Below are positions 1 to 6,338 of a stretch of DNA of 6,338 nucleotides, piece by piece (position 1 is the first letter of the stretch; each line of letters begins with the position of its first letter). The notes beneath the pieces are model-generated. The model made no database searches. It was not told where the DNA came from and worked only from the letters and a program-made list of their open reading frames with translations. Both the position numbers and the translations under genes were made by a program. Origin of the DNA: Gammaproteobacteria bacterium. GTDB lineage: Bacteria > Pseudomonadota > Gammaproteobacteria > JABDGN01. The stretch is from contig JAESTO010000080.1 in NCBI GenBank assembly GCA_016763565.1, positions 1 through 6,338 of the forward strand, read 5' to 3'.

Positions 1-1
1 T

Positions 2-3000
2 AAAGATATACCAAGTTATCAAGATTTATTTGGCAGTCTGGATTATTGTGCGTGTGAAGATTGTCAATCAGTCTTGAGCCCTGCCGCTTACTTTGTGGAT
101 TTGATGCGTTTGATTAACGAAGATAGTACTCAAGGCATTCAACAACCCAGCGACAAGAGGTTACAATTATTTACGCGTCGATTAGATTTATGGGATATCC
201 CGCTGGACTGTGAGAATACTAACCAGGTGGTGTCGTATTTATCGTTAGTCAACAAAATATTAATTCAAGCTATCCAGACGGGTGAGTATGGCGGTGAAAC
301 CGGTAAGGATCCGTATCTTGTTTTGGCAAATGCTAATTATCCTTTTAATTTACCAAGTAATTTGCCCTTAGATAATTTGCGTTGTTACCTCAAACAAAGC
401 AAAGTGAGTTTAGTCGAAATTTATCGTTTGTTTAACGTCGATGACAGCCAAGTAAGTCGGGAGATGCTGTCACTGTCTATTGAGAAATTAGCGCTGATTA
501 CAACGGGGGATAAAGGTAAAACGCAGGATCAAAAGGAAGTTGATTTGAAAGCGTATTATGGCGTATCTGATCTGTCTACATTGAGCGACGTGCCAACGTT
601 TATGCAACAAACGAACATTACTCGTCAACAGTTAGAAAACTTAATTTATCAGAACTTATCTGCAGATGAGTTAGATAATATAATAATTCCGAATCGTTTT
701 TTTATCAACCAGGATTTACAGGGTGATTTTATTCAAATTATGGTCGATGATAAAACAGGAGCTGAAACACTGACGAATCTTAACAATGATACTTTAGATA
801 AACTGCATCGCTTTATCCGTTTAGCTGATCAACTCAGTTGGAGTTACGCTGATTTGGATTGGGCGTGGCAAGCGACGGTAGCGACAGAAGAATATTTTCG
901 CGGTACTGACGAAGCGAAGACGAATCTGGTGATTCATTATCTGAGCCGATTAGATCATTTTCATCGCCGCTATAAAATGCCGACAGATGAACTTTGCAGT
1001 TTCTTTGGCAATATAAAAACTGTCGGGCAAGGCAATAATACCGTGTCTCAGGCCTTATTTGATAGAATGTTTAATCAGCCTATCGTTTTTACTGATTTTA
1101 GTGATGAAGGCAATAGCACGCCTTATTATAATAGTGATTCACTCAAAGCACCGTATCATCCAAATTATTCAGCCAACAATTCTTTTTTAGTTAATCCTCT
1201 TTATGGTGATACGCCACTCGAATGGACCTATTCAGTTGATACTGGCGATAATAAGCAATACCGAGCCCATTTGCTTTCAGCACTACAAATCAGTGATACA
1301 GACTTAGACTTTATTTTGCAGCAACCGGACATTCTTCGATGGGCTTTGGATAATGTTATCGCATTAGACGTTCCAAGTTTAACCCAACTGTATCGATTTA
1401 GTCAGGCTGCTAAACTATTTAATATACCGGTGATTGAGAATATATTGCTATGTAACATGCTTGATATGTTTTTGATAAAAGGAATTGATGACTTATGCAA
1501 TTTAGAAGAGTGGGTTGATTGGCTACAAGCGTCGCCATTGTCTACCTATCAATTACATTATTTAGTTAATTATCCCTTTGAACCAATGATATTGCTCAAG
1601 CCTGATAGTTTTGTGACGGTGAGAACTAATAGTGATGATGATGTAGACGCTGATCTGTCAGAAAATATTTTTGATAGCCTCTTATCGGGTAAATTTATTA
1701 CTGCTACGGGTGTTGTGTTTAATAAGAAGCCGTTGACTCGAACCAGTATTAACAAGAGCCTCGCTAGCTTAGACCTTACTAGTAATCAGCTAGGCCGGAT
1801 AGTAAATAGTTTGTGGAGCTGTTTTCTGTTGCAGAATACTCCACTTAAGGCAACAAATGTGAGCCTAAAACGGGTAGATGTGGGCTATGACAGTGATGCT
1901 GTTTTACCTCTAATTAATGCATTACAAGCATCAGCTAGTGAAGTGTTGATCAAAGAAGATAGCTTTGTCAGCAACGATACCGAAAATGATACAGCGATCT
2001 CAAGCGTTCAGTCGAAGGAGATCTTTGCATTATTGGTTGATGCTGAATTGATTACTTCGGAAGGTGTTGTCATTCATCAGCCTGATACGGTTATTGCGTA
2101 TGCAGAGTTGGTTGTGTATGAGAGGGTTCTGCAATCAAAATATCCATCAGAGCTGCAGACGATAAAAGACAAACATAAAGGGGATTGGTCGGCTATAAAA
2201 AGTGACAATGAAGAAAAGCTGGCGGTTATAAAAAGCAGCTATGAAGCCGACCGGGCGTTTAAAAAAAGTGTACTCAATAAATATTTGGTTTTACAAACCA
2301 ATACGGTGCAAGAGAAACTGGCAAACTTTTTAGACAGCCCCGTTGATAGAGTCAATAGCTTGAGAAGAATCTTACCGTATAGCTTACCCTCGACTTTGGA
2401 GTTTACGGGGGAGGAAGATTGTTTTGTCAGCATAAAAGACAGTCATCTGTTTAAATTGTCACCTACATTTACGATAGATTTATGGATTAACGTTAGCCAG
2501 TATTCTAAGGTGGGTCAAGTGATTATCAACCAAGGTAATCAATGGCAATTGAGGAGGTGTGATACCGACTATTTAGCCTTTACACTGAATATGTCTAGCC
2601 CTTTAACAGTTGTTGTTTATCATCCTGGGACTTGTTACTGGCACCATCTTGCTATCACTTATGATGGCACAGATTTGACGTTGTATATTGATGGCTTAAG
2701 TAGCCCGGTACCGAGCTCCGTTAATAAGATAAAGAAACAACCCACAGAAGAAATACGCCTTGGTGCAAACCAGACTGACCCCAGTAGCTTTAAAGGACAA
2801 ATGGCCCGGGTTCGCATTTGGGAAGGGGCTACGCCAGAAGCAGAAATATCGCAACTTATGTATGACGACACTGAGCAGGCCGATAATCTGCAAGCTTGCT
2901 GGTTACTTACCGCGGGTTGTGGGCGTATCGTTTATAACGCAGCGGGTGTGGATTATCCGGGTATTATCTCGGGTAAAACGTTGAAGTGGCATAACTATTA

Positions 3001-5131
3001 TTTTAATCATTTACTTGCGTACAGTAAAAAGGACAATGACAAAGGGATGTTAGCAGATGCCCAGCTGTTAGTGGCACAATTGGCTAAACACAATAATGTC
3101 GCACAATGGCTAAATGTAGATGCCGAGGTGATGCAAGCATTGGTAGACAATCCATCAGCATTTGGATTGCCAGGTTTACCGTATGGATTTACCTACTCCC
3201 CAGCGTTAGTACGAGCTTTGAATGGCTACCGTGCATTTTCATGTGAATTCAAAGATGATACCAATAAGCTATTAAGCTATTTTTCACTATCATGCCCCGA
3301 CCAGCCAGTAGTCGAGCAAAGTCAGAAAATACAAACTTTATCGTTTATTACCGGTTGGGATGAAGCTGATATTTATGTTTTAGAAAATGCATTATTAAAA
3401 AATGCCTCAAAAAATAAGTATGATTTTAATTCAATGGGCGGTATTGTTGCTTTGCAGCAATGTTTTCAACTGGCGAAACGGTTAAATAATCAACCGCATC
3501 AATTGATTGATTTGGTTAGTTTGAATGATATGTCAGCAAACAATTGGGATTTCTACAATCAAATTGCGACGGATGTTTTGCAAACCAGTACAGCGCTGGC
3601 GACAACGAATAATAAAGCGGCAACGGATGTTATCCGCCAAAAAAGTGATCAAGAGAATGCGCGCAATTTGTTGGCAGGGTACTTATTAGCGCAACTTAAC
3701 CCGATATTTAACGATATTAAAACGGTTGATGACTTGTATGCCTTTTTATTGGTTGATGTCAACATGAGTGGTTCAACGATGATTTCGCCGATTAAACTCG
3801 GCATTAACTCGTTACAACTGTATGTGCAGCGCTGCCAGCTTTCATTAGAAAATGGCGCCACCGACAATATTCCCGAGCGGCAATGGCAATGGATGCAAAG
3901 CTATATTATATGGCGTGCTAATCGTGAGGTGTATTTATACCCTGAAAATTATATTGACCCTAGCTTGCGAAAGCTCAAAACACCATTGTATCAAGCGTTG
4001 CAAGATGAGTTGTTGCAAGGGGATATCACTGAGAAAATAGTGAATGACGCTTTGGGACACTACGTTGAGGGTCTTGCAGGTATCGCCAATATGCAGATAG
4101 TCGATGGTTATTATTGCCCATTTGACAAAAAAATCGGTGGTAAAACCGTTGATGGAGAGACGCTTTTTCTGTTTGCGAGATCGTTGTCAGAATCTGGGGG
4201 ATTTTATTACCGCGCGTTGATTGTTAATGATTCGCAATCAAGGCATGTTTATTCATCGTGGAAAAAGATAGATGTTGCTATCAATGCGGATACTGTATCA
4301 GGCATTTATGCGTTTAACACGTTGTATGTTTTTTGGGTTGAGCAGCAGAAAAAGCGGGCCGATAATGGCCAGTCGAGCCCGTGGGACATTACCACTGCGA
4401 CGATTAAATACGCATTTCAAACCTTGGATAAGCAATGGTCACCGCCACAAACACTGCGAAAAGACATTGTGATTTTTGTCAGTGATTTGCTATTAGAATA
4501 TTCTTCTCACCAATATAACCTGCTTGGCTTTTCATACGATATAGATGGTGACTATACGCACACCGATAGCTGGAAAAAAGTGCAAGTGATGGTTACGGAG
4601 ATAAATAACCAAGACAATATTGTGGTTCAATACGGAGACTTGGTTCATTCAGACCAACGTTCAGAGCCGGATGAGATTAAGCATTCTTCCGGTGCGACAG
4701 AAGCCGTCCAGTTTGTTGTAACCTTAAACGAGGCAGCAAAATCTGCGTATCAGGTTGGTTTATTGCATAAAACGAGCCTTATTCCGCTGTTTTTACTGAA
4801 TCAAGACTTGGCGGTCAAGCAGTATAAAATGGATTTTTCCCCGCGCAATGAGGGCAGCTTTGCAATAAAATATGAGACGCCACTGGCCAATGCTGAGGGC
4901 AGCTTTGCAATAAAATATGAGACGCTACTGGCCAATGTTGATGCTAATCACTTGCTGTGTTATCCACCCAGTTTCTATGGGCTGACGGGTTATTGGACCT
5001 TCAATGCGACCCATGACAATTCGATTACGAGTGACAATAGAGCTAGCACATCTGGCGATTCCTCATGGTCTTCTGGTAAAGGTGACCCCTTAGAGTATAA
5101 CAAAGTCTTACATACACGGGTGGCTACGTGA
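2..5131 (+). CDS. Tc toxin A-subunit (TcA)-like protein, N-terminal and central part; 5' partial, ends at a frameshift
   Basis: Large toxin-complex A subunit homologue. In Tc toxins, TcA is the pentameric component that binds the host cell and injects the TcB/TcC cargo. The frame is open from base 2 (1,709 codons visible), so the start is upstream; the TTG at 74 lies inside the conserved motif and is not a start. Counting codon 1 at base 2, I see: CACEDC then SVLSPAAYFVDLM (16-35); RRLDLWDIPLDCENTN (59-74); RFIRLADQLSWSYADLDWAW (about 271-290); RAHLLSALQISDTDLDFIL (421-439); two FxxLL...GVV repeats (554-572, 672-690); a Lys/Glu-rich helical, possibly coiled-coil stretch (about 719-776); a laminin-G/ConA-like domain (797-953); and the TcA block WRANREVYLYPENYIDP...DELLQGDIT (1304-1343), followed by a region resembling the neuraminidase-like part of TcA. 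No signal peptide can be judged. A second laminin-G-like domain begins near the end, but the last codons (about 1701-1709) are out of frame relative to it. Family assignment is firm; toxicity and host are unknown. Confidence 0.92.
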   Translation, partial: KDIPSYQDLFGSLDYCACEDCQSVLSPAAYFVDLMRLINEDSTQGIQQPSDKRLQLFTRRLDLWDIPLDCENTNQVVSYLSLVNKILIQAIQTGEYGGETGKDPYLVLANANYPFNLPSNLPLDNLRCYLKQSKVSLVEIYRLFNVDDSQVSREMLSLSIEKLALITTGDKGKTQDQKEVDLKAYYGVSDLSTLSDVPTFMQQTNITRQQLENLIYQNLSADELDNIIIPNRFFINQDLQGDFIQIMVDDKTGAETLTNLNNDTLDKLHRFIRLADQLSWSYADLDWAWQATVATEEYFRGTDEAKTNLVIHYLSRLDHFHRRYKMPTDELCSFFGNIKTVGQGNNTVSQALFDRMFNQPIVFTDFSDEGNSTPYYNSDSLKAPYHPNYSANNSFLVNPLYGDTPLEWTYSVDTGDNKQYRAHLLSALQISDTDLDFILQQPDILRWALDNVIALDVPSLTQLYRFSQAAKLFNIPVIENILLCNMLDMFLIKGIDDLCNLEEWVDWLQASPLSTYQLHYLVNYPFEPMILLKPDSFVTVRTNSDDDVDADLSENIFDSLLSGKFITATGVVFNKKPLTRTSINKSLASLDLTSNQLGRIVNSLWSCFLLQNTPLKATNVSLKRVDVGYDSDAVLPLINALQASASEVLIKEDSFVSNDTENDTAISSVQSKEIFALLVDAELITSEGVVIHQPDTVIAYAELVVYERVLQSKYPSELQTIKDKHKGDWSAIKSDNEEKLAVIKSSYEADRAFKKSVLNKYLVLQTNTVQEKLANFLDSPVDRVNSLRRILPYSLPSTLEFTGEEDCFVSIKDSHLFKLSPTFTIDLWINVSQYSKVGQVIINQGNQWQLRRCDTDYLAFTLNMSSPLTVVVYHPGTCYWHHLAITYDGTDLTLYIDGLSSPVPSSVNKIKKQPTEEIRLGANQTDPSSFKGQMARVRIWEGATPEAEISQLMYDDTEQADNLQACWLLTAGCGRIVYNAAGVDYPGIISGKTLKWHNYYFNHLLAYSKKDNDKGMLADAQLLVAQLAKHNNVAQWLNVDAEVMQALVDNPSAFGLPGLPYGFTYSPALVRALNGYRAFSCEFKDDTNKLLSYFSLSCPDQPVVEQSQKIQTLSFITGWDEADIYVLENALLKNASKNKYDFNSMGGIVALQQCFQLAKRLNNQPHQLIDLVSLNDMSANNWDFYNQIATDVLQTSTALATTNNKAATDVIRQKSDQENARNLLAGYLLAQLNPIFNDIKTVDDLYAFLLVDVNMSGSTMISPIKLGINSLQLYVQRCQLSLENGATDNIPERQWQWMQSYIIWRANREVYLYPENYIDPSLRKLKTPLYQALQDELLQGDITEKIVNDALGHYVEGLAGIANMQIVDGYYCPFDKKIGGKTVDGETLFLFARSLSESGGFYYRALIVNDSQSRHVYSSWKKIDVAINADTVSGIYAFNTLYVFWVEQQKKRADNGQSSPWDITTATIKYAFQTLDKQWSPPQTLRKDIVIFVSDLLLEYSSHQYNLLGFSYDIDGDYTHTDSWKKVQVMVTEINNQDNIVVQYGDLVHSDQRSEPDEIKHSSGATEAVQFVVTLNEAAKSAYQVGLLHKTSLIPLFLLNQDLAVKQYKMDFSPRNEGSFAIKYETPLANAEGSFAIKYETLLANVDANHLLCYPPSFYGLTGYWTFNATHDNSITSDNRASTSGDSSWSSGKGDPLEYNKVLHTRVAT
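1661..2071 (+). repeat. Diverged protein-level repeat pair (FxxLL..xxIT..GVV)
   Basis: The segment at 1661-1717 encodes ENIFDSLLSGKFITATGVV and the one at 2015-2071 encodes KEIFALLVDAELITSEGVV. They match at the hydrophobic and glycine positions but not at the DNA level. Segments of the form FxxLLxxxxIT..GVV are a recurring element of large TcA-like proteins, so this is an ancient family repeat and not a local duplication. The span covers both units and the material between them. Confidence 0.6.
4850..4939 (+). repeat. In-frame 45-bp tandem duplication (2 copies) inside the TcA-like gene
   Basis: Two adjacent 45-base units (4850-4894 and 4895-4939) differ at only two positions (C4881/T4926 and C4893/T4938). 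They encode EGSFAIKYETPLANA and EGSFAIKYETLLANV. The period is a multiple of three, so the frame is kept. Near identity at the DNA level, including third codon positions, points to a recent duplication and not an old structural repeat. It lies at the end of the neuraminidase-like region, just before the second laminin-G-like domain. Confidence 0.95.
5095..5107 (+). other. Frameshift junction in the TcA-like gene
   Basis: Up to the codons for E-Y-N-K (about 5092-5103) the toxin is read in frame 2. From AGT (5104) onward the laminin-G first strand, S-L-T-Y-T-G-G-Y-V-T-L, is read in frame 1. Frame 1 has a TAA at 5098-5100, which bounds the shift point on the left. Adding one A to the AAA at 5102-5104 restores an uninterrupted E-Y-N-K-S-L-T-Y-T-G-G. 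The simplest reading is a one-base deletion in a short A run, in the genome or in the sequence data. The local codons TAT AAC AAA GTC do not make a canonical X-XXY-YYZ slippery heptamer, so programmed -1 frameshifting is less likely. Confidence 0.8.
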
Positions 5132-6228
5132 CCTTAAAGAATACGGCTGATTCTTATGAATTGCTTGGTACCTCGACCAGGAGCGCCCGTAAAAGTATGT
5201 TGATCGATTTTTGGTTTAATTTGCCAGAGTATAAAAGCGATTGTTATTTAATTGCCAAAGAGAACTCATGGTCCTTGAAGCTAACAGATAAAGGCAGCGA
5301 TCAGCGGCAATTGACGTTTCTGTTCTACTACAATGGCAGCGGCCATAGCCTCAGCTGTCCTACCGATGTCTCTGTACAACCGTGTACGGATAACCAGTGG
5401 CATTCGGTGCGTGTTGTGGTGAACTGTTCTCCCAACGGGTCGAAATTTGATTTATCTATTGCGTTGTATTTAAATGGTACCCGCTTTGATAAGTCAACGA
5501 CTGCGACCTGTTCTGGCACCAGTTCGACGAAAGATGTCTTGCTGTGTAAATATACGTCAAGCTCAAACTATTACCAAGGCTATTATTCCGGCCTTAGCAT
5601 GGTGTTAAGTGATCAATTAATATCGCAGTACAGTGTTGTGGCGCCTTATCACTATAGTTGTCCGCCTAAATTGACGCTGTGTATCAACCCCAACCAGCTG
5701 TCATCAACGGTTGTGCCAATCAATAACAGACCAAATTATGTGTGTTACGGTACCAAAGATGATACATTTTTGATAAAGCCAGACATGGATTTGATTGGCG
5801 ATATCAATGACCATCGGAAGGTAACGGTGAATGGAGGCTTTTTGCAGATAGCGCTGGATAATCTTACGCTTGATAAATCTCATCACAATGGCTATGGTAA
5901 AGATAAGAAATATACCTTTACCCGTTTATCAACCAGCGTTGTGAATGAACTGCAGGGTAAGCTGCAAATGGGTGGCGCGAAGCGTTTATTGAGTCTCGAT
6001 TCTCAAAAAGCAGATGAGTTGAATTTTTCACGTTATCAACCATCCAGCAAGTTGGTTACCAAGCCTATTCATAATAAGTTAAATTTTGATGGCGCTTACG
6101 GTAATTATTTTTGGGAATTATTTTTCTACGTACCGTTTTTAATCGCGAACCAGCTGAACAGCAATTATAAATTTGATTTGTCGAAACAATGGTATGAAAG
6201 GTGTGGGGGCCTGTGGCGCAATTGGTAG
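5128..6228 (+). CDS. Continuation of the TcA-like gene in the +1 frame, 3' truncated at the tRNA; probably a pseudogene fragment
   Basis: This reading frame (open from 5101, GTG at 5128) continues the same TcA-like gene. Codons 5101-5640 encode a laminin-G-like fold: SLTYTGGYVTL, LIDFWFNLPEY, DNQWHSVRVVVN and ALYLNGTRF. These parallel STLEFTG, TIDLWINVSQY, CYWHHLAITYDG and LTLYIDG in the first such domain upstream. Further on are two TcA hallmarks: FTRLSTSVVNELQGKLQ...LLSLDSQ (residues 264-293 from GTG) and LNFDGAYGNYFWELFFYVPF (318-337), then KFDLSKQWYE. In intact TcA proteins this block is followed by a conserved segment starting roughly Y-x-FDP and several hundred more residues, including channel and TcB-binding regions. 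Here the last nine codons (6199-6225) already run into tRNA-Ala and the stop at 6226 is inside its D-loop, so the C-terminus is artificial. The GTG start overlaps the upstream stop by four bases (GTGA), but beta-strand residues are encoded before it, so I read this as a frameshifted fragment and not an independent gene. Confidence 0.85.
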   Translation: MTLKNTADSYELLGTSTRSARKSMLIDFWFNLPEYKSDCYLIAKENSWSLKLTDKGSDQRQLTFLFYYNGSGHSLSCPTDVSVQPCTDNQWHSVRVVVNCSPNGSKFDLSIALYLNGTRFDKSTTATCSGTSSTKDVLLCKYTSSSNYYQGYYSGLSMVLSDQLISQYSVVAPYHYSCPPKLTLCINPNQLSSTVVPINNRPNYVCYGTKDDTFLIKPDMDLIGDINDHRKVTVNGGFLQIALDNLTLDKSHHNGYGKDKKYTFTRLSTSVVNELQGKLQMGGAKRLLSLDSQKADELNFSRYQPSSKLVTKPIHNKLNFDGAYGNYFWELFFYVPFLIANQLNSNYKFDLSKQWYERCGGLWRNW

Positions 6229-6279
6229 CGTACCTCCATGGCATGGAGGGGGTTGTCGGTTCGAATCCGATCAGGTCCA
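6207..6279 (+). tRNA. tRNA-Ala (anticodon GGC), no encoded CCA
   Basis: It folds into a complete 73-nt cloverleaf. The acceptor stem is GGGCCTG (6207-6213) with CAGGTCC (6272-6278), and the discriminator is A at 6279. T8 and G9 are followed by a D-stem GCGC/GCGT around the loop AATTGGTA, with A14, G18, G19 and A21 in place. The anticodon arm is CCTCC-ATGGCAT-GGAGG (6233-6249), giving anticodon GGC (6240-6242). A five-base variable region precedes the T-arm GTCGG-TTCGAAT-CCGAT (6255-6271). Pair 3-70 is G-U, the alanine identity element, which agrees with the anticodon. The following bases are CAT, so CCA must be added enzymatically. The body (GGCGC...GCGT D-arm) differs from the GGGGCTATAGCTCAGC type usual in enterobacterial tRNA-Ala. 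The gene's 5' edge coincides with the break in the TcA-like gene; no convincing dedicated promoter is visible in the preceding coding sequence. Confidence 0.93.
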
Positions 6280-6303
6280 CATTTTCGTATTTAATAAAAA
6301 GGG

Positions 6304-6312
6304 TGCTAGAAT
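6304..6312 (+). promoter_or_regulatory. Possible extended -10 promoter element
   Basis: TGC-TAGAAT matches an extended -10 (TGn followed by a hexamer one base from TATAAT). No good -35 hexamer lies 16-18 bases upstream (the region reads about TTTCGTAT), so it would depend on the extended -10. It sits 15 bases before an ATG at 6328, which would give a very short leader. Base composition alone could produce this match. Confidence 0.3.
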
Positions 6313-6327
6313 TCTTAAGATACACTT

Positions 6328-6338
6328 ATGAACGAAGA
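6328..6338 (+). CDS. Possible start of a downstream gene, only 3-4 codons visible
   Basis: ATG AAC GAA GA (Met-Asn-Glu-Glu/Asp) runs off the window end. A short purine run, AAGA (6317-6320), lies about seven bases upstream and could act as a weak ribosome binding site, and a -10-like element precedes it. There is too little sequence to identify a product or confirm that it is coding. Confidence 0.2.

Noticed and set aside
74..76. TTG as the start codon of the large toxin gene
   Set aside because: The frame is open back to base 2 and encodes the family motif DYCACEDCQSV directly before it, so the true start is upstream of the window.
2760..2984. Small reading frames in other frames inside the toxin gene (for example 2760-2984 +, 2659-2871 -, 5704-5886 -)
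   Set aside because: They are shadows within a long coding region with clear family motifs, and their translations show no recognisable domain.
5098..5104. Programmed -1 ribosomal frameshift site
   Set aside because: TAT AAC AAA GTC lacks a canonical X-XXY-YYZ heptamer, I saw no obvious stimulatory hairpin directly after it, and TcA genes are not known to use recoding.
5126..5131. GTGA stop-start overlap as translational coupling between two separate genes
   Set aside because: Conserved LamG strand residues are encoded in the second frame before the GTG (from about 5104), and the first frame's last residues do not fit the family. A frameshift explains both.
6164..6200. A tRNA promoter in the end of the toxin coding sequence (TATAAA at 6166, TATGAA at 6193)
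   Set aside because: Neither has a -35 match at proper spacing (the TTGATT at 6173 is only 14 bases from TATGAA), and the same bases encode conserved or normal toxin residues.
6308..6320. Palindromes AGAATTCT and CTTAAG as a terminator or operator
   Set aside because: They are very short, have no GC-rich stem or U-tract, and are expected by chance in AT-rich DNA.
6065..6325. Minus-strand 86-aa reading frame containing GFEPTTPSMPWRYATNCATGP-like sequence
   Set aside because: Its central part is the antisense translation of the tRNA-Ala gene. GFEPTT-type peptides are a familiar spurious product of antisense tRNA translation, and the rest is antisense to the toxin gene.

Overview
The window is almost entirely one very large, broken gene on the + strand. 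It is a homologue of the A subunit (TcA) of insecticidal-type toxin complexes, the TcdA/TcaB/SpvA-VRP1 superfamily. Coding is already open at base 2 and runs to base 5131, then continues in the next frame to about base 6200. The 5' end lies outside the window. Family hallmarks appear in the expected order: a CxCxxC...SPAAYxVDL motif, an RRxDL...L.CENTN motif, helical VRP1-like segments, a laminin-G/concanavalin-A-like domain, a WxANRxVxLYPENYIxPxLR...DELLQxDIT block, a second laminin-G-like domain, and an FxRLxT...LLSxxxQ...LNFxGAxGxYFWELFF block.

The gene is damaged in two places. Near base 5101 the reading frame changes from frame 2 to frame 1 in the middle of the second laminin-G-like domain, as if one A were missing from an A run. 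At about base 6196-6206 the family similarity stops, just before the 5' end of a tRNA-Ala(GGC) gene at 6207-6279. The remainder of TcA, expected to hold the pore/translocation channel and the TcB-binding region, is not in the window. As read, the gene cannot make a complete toxin subunit; a one-base sequencing error could account for the first lesion but not the second.

The tRNA is structurally intact, with all four stems, the conserved D- and T-loop bases and the G3-U70 alanine identity pair. It has no encoded CCA end, and its body differs from the usual enterobacterial tRNA-Ala. After it come 59 bases with an extended -10-like element and an ATG at 6328 that may begin another gene.

The organism is probably an AT-rich proteobacterium, perhaps a gammaproteobacterium, judged only from the presence of a Tc-type toxin and base composition by eye. 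No TcB or TcC partner, transposase, integrase, CRISPR or phage gene is visible. There is no gene-free stretch longer than 300 bases.
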